Assembly: GCF_002993285.1 (NCBI RefSeq)
Contig: NZ_CP027433.1
Coordinates: forward strand, 2,790,001-2,854,000
Source of the DNA: Gordonia iterans
GTDB taxonomy: Bacteria; Actinomycetota; Actinomycetes; Mycobacteriales; Mycobacteriaceae
Direction: 5' to 3'
Length of the DNA: 64,000 nt
Below, one piece after another: positions 9,576-19,149 of this stretch. A program made the position numbers and the translations under genes. Within the stretch, counting starts at the first letter, position 1. The number at the start of each line of letters is the position of its first letter. The notes below the pieces were generated by a model. The model ran no database searches. It was not told the origin of the DNA and was given only the letters and a program-made list of their open reading frames with translations.

Positions 9576-9581
9576 TAGGAT
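9576..9581 (+). promoter_or_regulatory. -10 element TAGGAT of the polyprenyl synthase gene
   Basis: TAGGAT lies 7 nt before the GTG at 9589 with no Shine-Dalgarno between them, the geometry of a leaderless actinobacterial transcript. It supports the 9589 start over the longer open frame from 9469 and would drive the idsA-crtI-mptA-crtB run. Confidence 0.65.
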
Positions 9582-9588
9582 TGCCCGC

Positions 9589-10707
9589 GTGTTGAGTCAG
9601 CAGCAGGTGCCCCGCGCCGTCGAAGGCGTCCTGCGGGACTACTTCGACGCCACCGCGACCGCCCTGGACGAGATCTCCCCGGTCGTGACCCAGGTCGGCG
9701 ACGCCCTCGCCGAGTTCGTCTTGGGCGGCGGCAAACGCATCCGGCCGCTGTTCGTCCACGCGGGCTGGCGCTGCGCGCTCTCGGCCGGTCCGCCGGACGA
9801 ACGCCCGGATCCGGCGCGCACCGAGCCGCTGATGCTGCGGACCGGGGCGGCGATCGAGCTGATTCAGGCGTGCGCCCTGGTGCACGACGACATACTGGAC
9901 CGCAGCGACACCCGGCGCGGCAATCCGACCGTGCATCGTCGTTTCGAGCGGCTGCACGACGATCTCGCCTGGTCCGGCGAAGCCGCCCACCACGGCGTGT
10001 CGGTGGCGATTCTGCTGGGCGACCTCGCGCTCGCCTGGGCCGACGATCTGGTCCACGGCTACGCCCCTGCCGGTGCGAGCCCGGCGACCGGCCCGGCCGG
10101 GATGCCGTTGCCTGCGGCCGCGGGGACTCTGTGGTCCCGCATGCGCACCGAGGTCCTCGGCGGACAACTGCTCGACATCACGAACGAGGTGTCCGGCGAC
10201 GAGTCGGTCGACGCCGCCTACCGGGTGATGGAGTACAAGACCGCCGCCTACACCGTCGCGCGCCCGCTGGAGATCGGTGCGGCACTCGGCGAGGCGCCCC
10301 GGGAGTTGTCGGAGTCGCTCCGCCGGATCGGCACCGGTCTCGGCCTCGCCTTCCAATTGCGCGACGACGTGCTCGGCGCGTTCGGCGATCCGGCGCAGAC
10401 CGGCAAGCCGTCCGGCGACGACCTGGTCTCGGGTAAGCGCACCGTGCTGGTCACCGAGGCGCTGGCGAGCTCGGTACCGGCCGTCGCCGCCGACCTCCGC
10501 GGGTTCCTGGGCCGGTCGCTGTCGGACGACGAACTGTCCGAGGCACGCGAGATCCTCACCGGCTCCGGCGCGCTCGCCGAAGTCGAGGCCCAGGTCGACG
10601 GGCACCTGACCGTCGCACTCGACGAGATCGACGCCCTGCCGGTCGACGCGGCCGCGCGCGACGACCTGCGCGCGCTGGCCCGCCGCATCGCGCACCGGCA
10701 CACCTGA
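9589..10707 (+). CDS. Polyprenyl diphosphate synthase (geranylgeranyl/farnesyl type; IdsA2/CrtE-like)
   Basis: Trans-isoprenyl diphosphate synthase that condenses IPP with allylic diphosphates. The 372 residues carry GGGKRIRP, the first aspartate-rich motif DDILDRSD (within LVHDDILDRSDTRRG) and the second, DDVLGAFGD (after FQLRDDVLG). It sits at the Rv2173 (idsA2) position, and the next gene is phytoene desaturase, so a geranylgeranyl diphosphate product feeding carotenoids is the likely role; supply of polyprenyl precursors is also possible. Start GTG 9589 follows a -10 element at 7 nt. Chain length cannot be read with confidence. Confidence 0.92.
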   Translation: MLSQQQVPRAVEGVLRDYFDATATALDEISPVVTQVGDALAEFVLGGGKRIRPLFVHAGWRCALSAGPPDERPDPARTEPLMLRTGAAIELIQACALVHDDILDRSDTRRGNPTVHRRFERLHDDLAWSGEAAHHGVSVAILLGDLALAWADDLVHGYAPAGASPATGPAGMPLPAAAGTLWSRMRTEVLGGQLLDITNEVSGDESVDAAYRVMEYKTAAYTVARPLEIGAALGEAPRELSESLRRIGTGLGLAFQLRDDVLGAFGDPAQTGKPSGDDLVSGKRTVLVTEALASSVPAVAADLRGFLGRSLSDDELSEAREILTGSGALAEVEAQVDGHLTVALDEIDALPVDAAARDDLRALARRIAHRHT

Positions 10708-10734
10708 CAGCCCCGCCGAACCCCGAGAGACTTC

Positions 10735-12258
10735 ATGACCCCCGCTCCCCACGTCGTCGTCGTCGGCGCCGGCCTCTCCGGCCTGGCCGCGGCCGCCCGC
10801 CTCCGCGGACGCGGCTACGAGGTGACCGTCGTCGAGGCGACCGACGCCCCCGGCGGCCTGGTCCGCACCGAGACCGTCGACGGTCACCGGTTCGACACCG
10901 GCGCCACGATCCTCACGATGCCGAGCCTGATCGTCGACCCCCTCGTCGCACTGGGTCTGGACCCTGCCCAGGCACTCGACCGCCTCGCACTGCGCCCGGT
11001 GGATCCCGGTTACGTGATGAACTACGCCGACGGCACGTCCCTGGCCGTGCCGCACGATCCGGCGCGGATCCCGGAGGCCGTCGCCGACGCCTTCGGTCCG
11101 GCGGCCGCCCGCGGCACCCGGGAGCTTCTCGACTGGTTACGACAGGTGTACGACGCCGAGTTCGACGTGTTCATCGCCCGCAACTTCGACGGCGTCCGCG
11201 ATCTCACCGGCGCCCGGACGCGCCGCGCCGCGCTGCGCCTCGCGAGCCTGCACACCCTCGGCGGTCTGACCGGCGCCGTCGCCCGATTCGTCGACGACGA
11301 GCGCGTCCAGCGCGCTTTCACCTTCCAAGCGCTCTACGCCGGAGTGCCGCCGCACCGGGCCCGCGCCATCTACGCGATCATCGCCGACATGGACATCGGC
11401 CGCGGGCTGTCCGCTCCGGCCGGGGGCATGGGTCGGATCGGCCGGGTGCTCGCCGACGCCCTCGCCAAGGCAGGTGTCACGTTCCGGTACGGCACCCTCG
11501 CACGCGGCCTGCCCCTGCGCTCCCCGCACGCGGTGCACGGAGTCGACGTCGACGGCGAGACGATCCCCGCCGATGCGGTGATCGCCACCGCCGAACGGGA
11601 TGCGGTGGCCGCGCTGATCACCGGACGGCCTCGCCGGCGCCTGCGGCCCGCCCGCCGTCTGCGGTACTCGCCGAGCGCGGTGGTCGCCCACGGCGTCGTG
11701 CCGGTCGGGACCACCGAGGCCTGGCGATCGGGCCATCACACCCTGGACTTCGGCGCGGCCTGGACGCAGACCTTCGCCGAGATCACCGGGCGGCGGGGCC
11801 GGCCGATGAGCGACGGCTCCTTCCTGGTGACCCGCAGCGCGATCAGCGACCCGGAGACGTTCGTCTCTGACGGGCTGGAGTCGATCTCGGTGCTCGCACC
11901 GACGCCGAACCTGGAGAGCGCGGCACTCGACTGGGATGCGGTGGCCCGCCCGTACGTCGCCGAGGTGCTGGCCGAGCTGGCCCGGCGCGGATATCCGGGC
12001 GTCGAGCGCATGCGGGTGCTGCGCGTCGACCATCCACGCACCTGGCAGCGCGCCGGACTGCCCGCCGGAACACCGTTCTCCGCGGCCCACACCGTCGGCC
12101 AGACCGGTCCGCTCCGGACCCCGAACACCTGGCCCGGGATCGGCAATCTCTTCCTGGCAGGCAGTGCCACCGTGCCCGGCGTGGGCATTCCACCCGTCCT
12201 GGTCTCCGGAGGCCTGGCCGCCGACCGCGTCGATGCGTTGCTGCGGCCGACCAGGTGA
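10735..12258 (+). CDS. crtI: Phytoene desaturase (CrtI family)
   Basis: FAD-dependent carotenoid desaturase converting phytoene towards lycopene at the membrane. The 507-residue protein opens with the dinucleotide fold VVVVGAGLSGLAAAARL (GxGxxG at 11-16), then GYEVTVVEATDAPGGLVRTE. The C-terminal CrtI signature is present as NLFLAGSATVPGVGIP with a final GG-type FAD contact. Located 27 bp after the polyprenyl synthase and in the same run as crtB. In M. tuberculosis no crtI lies between idsA2 and mptA, so it is an insertion relative to that order. Other CrtI-type desaturases or ketolases are possible, but the partner crtB supports phytoene. Confidence 0.92.
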   Translation: MTPAPHVVVVGAGLSGLAAAARLRGRGYEVTVVEATDAPGGLVRTETVDGHRFDTGATILTMPSLIVDPLVALGLDPAQALDRLALRPVDPGYVMNYADGTSLAVPHDPARIPEAVADAFGPAAARGTRELLDWLRQVYDAEFDVFIARNFDGVRDLTGARTRRAALRLASLHTLGGLTGAVARFVDDERVQRAFTFQALYAGVPPHRARAIYAIIADMDIGRGLSAPAGGMGRIGRVLADALAKAGVTFRYGTLARGLPLRSPHAVHGVDVDGETIPADAVIATAERDAVAALITGRPRRRLRPARRLRYSPSAVVAHGVVPVGTTEAWRSGHHTLDFGAAWTQTFAEITGRRGRPMSDGSFLVTRSAISDPETFVSDGLESISVLAPTPNLESAALDWDAVARPYVAEVLAELARRGYPGVERMRVLRVDHPRTWQRAGLPAGTPFSAAHTVGQTGPLRTPNTWPGIGNLFLAGSATVPGVGIPPVLVSGGLAADRVDALLRPTR

Positions 12259-12301
12259 GGCCCTCCGCGCTCCCGCAGGGCGGCCTGCGAGAATGACCGA
12301 C

Positions 12302-13897
12302 ATGCGCGCGCTGACCCGATCCCGGCCGGACTCCCTGCGCGGTCGTCTCCACCCCGACGCGGTTCTGGGATTCCTGGGCTCACTGATGTTCAGCGTCGGC
12401 ACGTACGGGCTGGCCGACATCCCCCGGAACGACTCGACGCTGGCCGACCTCGGCCTGGCCCCCTTCACCTACGGTCACGGCAAGACCCTGGCGTGGCTCG
12501 TCTTCTGGGGCGGCGCGCTCCTCATGGTGATCGCCTGGGTGCGGATGGGCCGGGCCCTCGACACCCCGTCGGGTCGCCGGACATCCGGACGCGCCCCGCT
12601 GGACCTTCGCCGCGCGCGCTGGACGGTCGGCGCCTGGGCCGCGCCCATGGTCTTCGCGATCCCGGTCTTCAGCCGAGACGTCTACGCGTACCTCGGCCAG
12701 GCCATCGTCCTCGCGGAGGGGTTCAACCCGTATCTCGACGGTCCCGCCCATCATCCCGGGCCCGCCGTCGACAGCATGGCCCAGATCTGGGCGCCGACCA
12801 CGGCGCCGTACACGCCCGCGTTCCTGCTCCTCGCCCGCGGCGTGGTCGGAGTCACCGGCGAGAACGTCTGGGCCGGCGTCTTTCTGATGCGACTGGTGCT
12901 GCTGGTCGGCCTCGCCCTGTGTCTGTGGGCGCTGCCCGCCCTGGCGACCCGGTTCGGCGCCTCACCCGTGATGGCGCTGTGGCTGGTGCTGCTCAACCCG
13001 ATGCTGCTGGCACACCTGGTCGCCGGCCCCCACGTGGAACTGCTGATGATGGGCTTCCTCGCGGCCGGAGCGGCCGTCGCCGCGCGCGGACGCCCGGCTG
13101 TCGGACTGCTGCTGCTCGGCATCGCGGCGTCGATCAAGATCACCGCGGCCATCGCGATCCCGTTCGTGTTCTGGATGTGGCTGGATCAACTCCGCACCCG
13201 GCGGCCGGTGACCCCGCGCGACCGTGCCGGGGTGTTCGCCGCCACCGCGCTGATCCCCGCGGCGGTCTTCGGGGCGTTCACTCTGCTCCTCGGGCTCGGC
13301 GTCGGCTGGCTGAACGGCCTTTCCTGGGCGTCGCGCATCATCAATCCGTTCAGCATCCCGACGTTCGCCGGGCACGTGGTCACCTACGTCGCCGCGCCCT
13401 TCCGCGTGTGGAACCTGCAAGAGGTCCTGCCGGTGACTCGTGGCATCGGTTCGGTGGTCCTGGCCGTCCTGCTGGTCTGGCTGTGGTGGCGGTTCCGCGC
13501 GGACACGCGTTCGGCGGTCGCGGGCGCGGCCTGGGCGATGCTCGCCGTCCTCCTCTTGGAGCCGTCCACCCTGCCCTGGTACTACGTCTGGACGCTGGTG
13601 CTGGCCGTGGCGTTCCCGCTTCCCCTGTGGGTGCGACAGATCGTCGTCGGGGTGAGCGTGTTCTTCCTGATCGTGTTCCAGCCCGACGACTCGATCCTGT
13701 TCTACAAGCCGTTGGAGACCGTGATCGCCCTGGCCCTGGCCGTGCTCGCGGCGGTCTCCCTGGGGCGGCGAGATCCGCTTCGCCTGGACGCCCTCCGGCG
13801 CTGGGCGTTCGCCCTCGACGCCCCGGATCGGGCGCGCGGCGCCCACGCCCAGGCGTCGCCGGGGCGGACGTCCGCGTCGTCCGACGACGGTTCCTGA
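12302..13897 (+). CDS. mptA: Polyprenol-phosphate-mannose alpha-1,6-mannosyltransferase (MptA-like, GT-C)
   Basis: Multi-pass GT-C glycosyltransferase that extends the alpha-1,6-mannan core of lipomannan using polyprenyl-phosphate mannose. The 531-residue protein has about 12 hydrophobic segments and the conserved first-loop motif FSRDVYAYLGQA with acidic residues, as in MptA/MptB. It is at the Rv2174 position. Two starts are possible: ATG 12293 and ATG 12302. GAGAAT at 12289-12294 sits 7 nt before 12302, which fits a leaderless start there. The carotenoid genes on both sides raise the alternative of a carotenoid-linked sugar transfer, but the synteny favours MptA. Confidence 0.88.
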   Translation: MRALTRSRPDSLRGRLHPDAVLGFLGSLMFSVGTYGLADIPRNDSTLADLGLAPFTYGHGKTLAWLVFWGGALLMVIAWVRMGRALDTPSGRRTSGRAPLDLRRARWTVGAWAAPMVFAIPVFSRDVYAYLGQAIVLAEGFNPYLDGPAHHPGPAVDSMAQIWAPTTAPYTPAFLLLARGVVGVTGENVWAGVFLMRLVLLVGLALCLWALPALATRFGASPVMALWLVLLNPMLLAHLVAGPHVELLMMGFLAAGAAVAARGRPAVGLLLLGIAASIKITAAIAIPFVFWMWLDQLRTRRPVTPRDRAGVFAATALIPAAVFGAFTLLLGLGVGWLNGLSWASRIINPFSIPTFAGHVVTYVAAPFRVWNLQEVLPVTRGIGSVVLAVLLVWLWWRFRADTRSAVAGAAWAMLAVLLLEPSTLPWYYVWTLVLAVAFPLPLWVRQIVVGVSVFFLIVFQPDDSILFYKPLETVIALALAVLAAVSLGRRDPLRLDALRRWAFALDAPDRARGAHAQASPGRTSASSDDGS

Positions 13898-13898
13898 C

Positions 13899-14927
13899 GT
13901 GCCGGACAAGACCGTGTGGAACGGCGCGGGTCCCGACACCGCGGAACGGCGACGTCCGGCGGAGGTGAGTGCCGCCCGCGGCTATGCACTCGCCCGGAGC
14001 ATGACAGCATCCGCCGGCCGCACCTACTACTCGGCCTCGGCGCTGCTCCCGGCGGCCCACCGGCAGGGGGTGTTCGCCCTCTACGGCTTCGCCCGGATGA
14101 CCGACGACATCGTCGACGCGCCCGGAGGCGATCCGGCAGCGCAGGTGAGCGCCCTGGACGCCGTGACCGCCGGGCTCGACGCGGTCCTGCACCGGCGAGC
14201 CACGAACAGCGGCCGGCCCGCGCCCGCGGAACCGGCCCGGCCGCCCGCACCTGCCCTCTCGTCCGAACAGGAGAGCCTGCTCGCGGCTCTGGCCGACACC
14301 GTGAACCGCTTCGGGATCGATCCCGCCACCTTCGGCGCCTTCCTGCACTCGATGCGCATGGACCTGCCGGGCACCGCCGAGTTCCGCAACCGCTACGCCA
14401 CCCTTGCTCAGCTCGCGGAATACACGTACGGGTCCGCCGCGGTGATCGGGCGGCAGATGCTGCCGATCCTCGGCGTCCCGGCCGCCCGCGCCGACTTCGG
14501 CGAGATCGCGGCCGGCGCCGAACTGCTCGGCGAGGCGTTCCAGCTGACCAACTTCCTGCGCGACGTCGGCGAAGACCTCGACCGCGACCGGATCTACCTG
14601 CCGCTGTCCGAACTGGCCGCGTTCGACGTCGACGAGGAACGACTGCGTGCGGACCGGGCCCGGCGGCGCACAGGCCGCGCACTGCGACGCGCCCTCAAGC
14701 ATCTGATCGCGCTCAACCGAGATCAGTACCGGCGCACGACACCGGCGATCGCCGCGCTTCCGCGCCGGTCTCGCCCGGCCATCGCCGCCGCGGCCCGTTC
14801 GTACAGCGACATCCTCGCCGAGATCGAAGGCTCCGACTACCAGATCTTCGCGCGGCGGGCCGTCGTACCCGGCCGACGGCGCCTGCGCCACGCGCTCCAG
14901 TCGGCGGTCACGCTCGGACACCGATAG
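13899..14927 (+). CDS. crtB: Phytoene synthase
   Basis: Head-to-head condensation of two geranylgeranyl diphosphates to phytoene. The 342-residue protein shows the squalene/phytoene synthase fold: YYSASALLPAAHRQGVFALY, first aspartate motif DDIVD (after FARMT), and second motif DVGEDLDRDRIYLP preceded by QLTNFLR. It starts 1 nt after the mannosyltransferase stop, with GTG at 13899. An Ala/Pro/Arg-rich insert at about residues 96-125 is unusual. With crtI it would give lycopene; no cyclase, elongase or ketolase gene is in the window. Confidence 0.93.
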   Translation: MPDKTVWNGAGPDTAERRRPAEVSAARGYALARSMTASAGRTYYSASALLPAAHRQGVFALYGFARMTDDIVDAPGGDPAAQVSALDAVTAGLDAVLHRRATNSGRPAPAEPARPPAPALSSEQESLLAALADTVNRFGIDPATFGAFLHSMRMDLPGTAEFRNRYATLAQLAEYTYGSAAVIGRQMLPILGVPAARADFGEIAAGAELLGEAFQLTNFLRDVGEDLDRDRIYLPLSELAAFDVDEERLRADRARRRTGRALRRALKHLIALNRDQYRRTTPAIAALPRRSRPAIAAAARSYSDILAEIEGSDYQIFARRAVVPGRRRLRHALQSAVTLGHR

Positions 14928-14951
14928 CCGCGGAGCACAATCCAGGGACTG

Positions 14952-15021
14952 TTCCGCGGATCGGCGCGGTGTGCGCGCGGATCCGCGGAAACAGGCCCGT
15001 GTGCCGCGCGGATCCGCGGAG
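14952..15021. repeat. Inverted and direct repeats between convergent crtB and the Rv2175c-like gene
   Basis: TTCCGCGGATC (14952-14962) is complementary to GATCCGCGGAA (14980-14990), giving an 11-bp stem with a 17-nt GC-rich loop. A second, direct copy of the right arm with its flank occurs at 14999-15021 (GTGTGC-CGCGGATCCGCGGA pattern, matching 14969-14990). The stem between two convergent genes is a likely bidirectional terminator. There is no clear U-tract. Confidence 0.6.
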
Positions 15022-15038
15022 TGAGATTCTGCGGAGTC

Positions 15039-15407
15039 TTAGAAGGCCTGCGCCTGCGCGCGGCGGATCACTTCGCGCGCCGAATGCGAGTGCAGCGCCT
15101 GCGCCGGGCACATCCCCAGATCGTCGTACTCGGTGAAGAACCAGGCGAGCGCCTCGTCACGCGTGTACCCGCCGTCGAGCAGGATCGTCACCAGACCCTC
15201 GAAATGCTTGGCCAGGTGGCCGTCGCCGGAGAAGAAGAGGGCCGGGATCACCGGCTGGCCGTCTCGGGACGCCGCGAGCAGATGATGGTCCCGGATCAGC
15301 GTCCGGATCCGGTTCGGCGAGACGCGGAGGCTGTCGGCGGCCTCGTCGAGCGTCAGCACCTCGGCGTCGTCGGGAAGGATGCCGATGGACAGCGGAAGGG
15401 AACTCAC
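15039..15407 (-). CDS. Rv2175c-like DNA-binding protein
   Basis: A 122-residue protein with an N-terminal helix-turn-helix (LTLDEAADSLRVSPNRIRTLIRD) and a C-terminal domain ending in AREVIRRAQAQAF, the pattern of mycobacterial Rv2175c, a DNA-binding protein reported to be a substrate of the neighbouring kinase PknL. It diverges from pknL, as in M. tuberculosis. The frame is open to a GTG at 15434, but TAGTGT at 15416-15421 lies 8 nt before the GTG at 15407, suggesting a leaderless start. GTG 15419 is a further alternative. Phosphorylation by PknL is inferred from that family. Confidence 0.85.
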   Translation of the reverse strand: MSSLPLSIGILPDDAEVLTLDEAADSLRVSPNRIRTLIRDHHLLAASRDGQPVIPALFFSGDGHLAKHFEGLVTILLDGGYTRDEALAWFFTEYDDLGMCPAQALHSHSAREVIRRAQAQAF

Positions 15408-15491
15408 GGTCGTTGACACTACCAATCCCGGCACCGCCCCCGCGACACCCGAAACCGGCCCGGGGTCACCGACGCGCCGCGCGGATCAGGG

Positions 15492-15497
15492 TAGATT
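15492..15497 (+). promoter_or_regulatory. -10 element TAGATT of pknL
   Basis: TAGATT precedes the GTG at 15505 by 7 nt with no ribosome site between. This decides the pknL start against the longer frame that begins at 15379 inside the divergent gene. Confidence 0.65.
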
Positions 15498-15504
15498 CGC
15501 CCTC

Positions 15505-16803
15505 GTGAGCTCCCCCGACGATCCGCTCCTGGGCCGTGTGCTCGAGCGGCGCTACCGGATCGACGCGCCGATCGCGCGCGGCGGCATGTCGTCGGTCTAC
15601 GTCGGCACCGATCTGCGGCTGGGCCGGCGGGTCGCCGTCAAGGTGATGGATGCGCGCTACCTCGGCGACCCGCAGTTCCTCCGCCGCTTCGAGTTCGAGG
15701 CGCGCGCGGTCGCCGGGCTGAGCCATCCCGGCCTCGTCTCCGTGTACGACCAGAGCATCGACGGCGACATCGCCTTCCTGGTGATGGAGCTGGTGCGCGG
15801 GGGCAGCCTGCGCGAACTCCTGCGCGAGCGCGGCCCCATGCCGCCGCACGCGGTGGCCGCGGTGGGTCTGCCCACGCTCGGCGGTCTGGGCACCGCGCAT
15901 CGGGCCGGCCTGGTGCACCGCGACGTGAAACCGGAAAACGTCCTGATCTCCGACACCGGCGACGTCAAGGTCGCCGATTTCGGTCTCGTCCGGGCCGTGG
16001 CCGAAGCGGGAGTCACCTCCGCCAGCATCATCCTCGGCACCGCCGCCTACCTCTCCCCCGAACAGGTCAGCTCCACTCAGATCGACGCCCGCAGCGACGT
16101 CTACTCCGCCGGGGTGCTGTTTTACGAGCTGCTCACCGGACGGCAGCCGTTCCGCGGCTCCACCCCGCTCGCCCTCGCCTACCAGCGGTTGTCGTACGAC
16201 GTCCCCGCGCCCAGCGACGTGATTCCCGGCGTGCCGCCCCAGATCGACGACATCGTGCTGCGCGCCACCGAGCGCGACCCGGCACACCGTTACGCCGACG
16301 GGTTCGCGATGCAGCACGCACTGCTCGACGCCATCGACGACCTCGGGCTGCCCCCGTTCACGGTGCCGGCACCCCGCCGGGCCTCGGCTCGGGTCACCTC
16401 GGCGATCGCACGCCCGATCGCCCCCGCACGAGCCGACCGGCAGCACGATCCCGCACCGGGGCACGACGAATACAGCGAGGACGACGACTACGACGACGAC
16501 AGGGACGAGAACGGGAGGGACCAGTACGGCGGATACGGCGACCCCCACGATCGAGATCCGGCTGACGCCTACCCCGGCGACCATCCCTTCGAGCGAGACG
16601 ATCCCGACCGCGCAAGCCCCGGACGCCGGTTCGGCGGACCCGGGCGGCCCGCTCTCGACGACGACCTCGGCGAACCGCTCTTCGACGAGTCCCCGCACCT
16701 GGCGAGCGGCGTGACGGTCGTCGTCTGGATGATCGTCGTCCTGGCCGTCGCCGGTATCCTGGCCGGTGCCGGCTGGATGGTCGGTGCCCTGCTCGTGTCC
16801 TGA
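15505..16803 (+). CDS. pknL: Serine/threonine protein kinase PknL
   Basis: Membrane-bound Hanks-type kinase of 432 residues. Kinase landmarks: ATP lysine in VAVKVM (Lys46), catalytic loop HRDVKPENVL (138-147), DFG (158-160) and SPEQ (184-187). After the kinase domain (about 15-280) comes a low-complexity, very acidic juxtamembrane region with runs of Asp and Tyr (about 315-370), then a C-terminal membrane segment from about 402. Almost nothing follows the membrane segment, so there is no external sensor domain, as in mycobacterial PknL. Neighbouring division and cell wall genes suggest a role in envelope control; that is inference. Confidence 0.94.
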   Translation: MSSPDDPLLGRVLERRYRIDAPIARGGMSSVYVGTDLRLGRRVAVKVMDARYLGDPQFLRRFEFEARAVAGLSHPGLVSVYDQSIDGDIAFLVMELVRGGSLRELLRERGPMPPHAVAAVGLPTLGGLGTAHRAGLVHRDVKPENVLISDTGDVKVADFGLVRAVAEAGVTSASIILGTAAYLSPEQVSSTQIDARSDVYSAGVLFYELLTGRQPFRGSTPLALAYQRLSYDVPAPSDVIPGVPPQIDDIVLRATERDPAHRYADGFAMQHALLDAIDDLGLPPFTVPAPRRASARVTSAIARPIAPARADRQHDPAPGHDEYSEDDDYDDDRDENGRDQYGGYGDPHDRDPADAYPGDHPFERDDPDRASPGRRFGGPGRPALDDDLGEPLFDESPHLASGVTVVVWMIVVLAVAGILAGAGWMVGALLVS

Positions 16804-16829
16804 AGACGTTCGTGTCCTGAGGAGCTCGG

Positions 16830-17174
16830 CTACGCCTCGCCGAGCGGCCCGGTCCCCACGAGCATCATCACGACGAAGGTCACCGCCAGCACCAGGATCC
16901 CGGCGAGCAGGAACACGCTGGACCAGCGTCGCCACACGCACGCCCCGATCACCGCGCCGACCGTCACCAGCCCGCCGATCGCGAGCGCCGTCAGGCCGCG
17001 CCCGAAGTACTCCCAGGCCTGCTCGCAATACAACCCGCAGATCGTTGTGGAGAGGAAGTAGATCACGGTCAACAGCCCCAGCGCCGCCGACTCCAGAGTC
17101 AGCAGCACGCCGCCGGCGATCGTGAGCCACCGATTCCACTTCGGCCATGCATCGGGTGCCGAACCCGCGGTCAT
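16830..17174 (-). CDS. Small membrane protein of unknown function
   Basis: A 114-residue protein with three or four hydrophobic segments (about 18-40, 55-80 and 88-108) and a loop carrying CGLYC, two cysteines three residues apart, which could be a redox or metal site. It starts 6 nt after the DAHP synthase stop, so it is probably translated from the same mRNA. The frame is open to 17477 but the ATG at 17174 is the only sensible start outside the upstream gene. I do not recognise a family, and it is not in the M. tuberculosis arrangement I recall. A GCTCGGC/GCCGAGC hairpin overlaps its 3' end. Confidence 0.75.
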   Translation of the reverse strand: MTAGSAPDAWPKWNRWLTIAGGVLLTLESAALGLLTVIYFLSTTICGLYCEQAWEYFGRGLTALAIGGLVTVGAVIGACVWRRWSSVFLLAGILVLAVTFVVMMLVGTGPLGEA

Positions 17175-17179
17175 GAGTG

Positions 17180-19103
<1,924 letters not shown>

Positions 19104-19111
19104 GAGTGCCG

Positions 19112-19142
19112 ATTATCCACGACGCCCGCTTCGAAGTACCTT
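19112..19142. promoter_or_regulatory. Compact back-to-back promoter pair
   Basis: GATAAT on the minus strand (19112-19117) is 8 nt from the exoribonuclease GTG (19103), and TACCTT on the plus strand (19137-19142) is 7 nt from the mannosyltransferase ATG (19150). The two start codons are only 46 bp apart, so the -35 regions of the divergent promoters must interleave. Confidence 0.6.
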
Positions 19143-19149
19143 TGACGCC

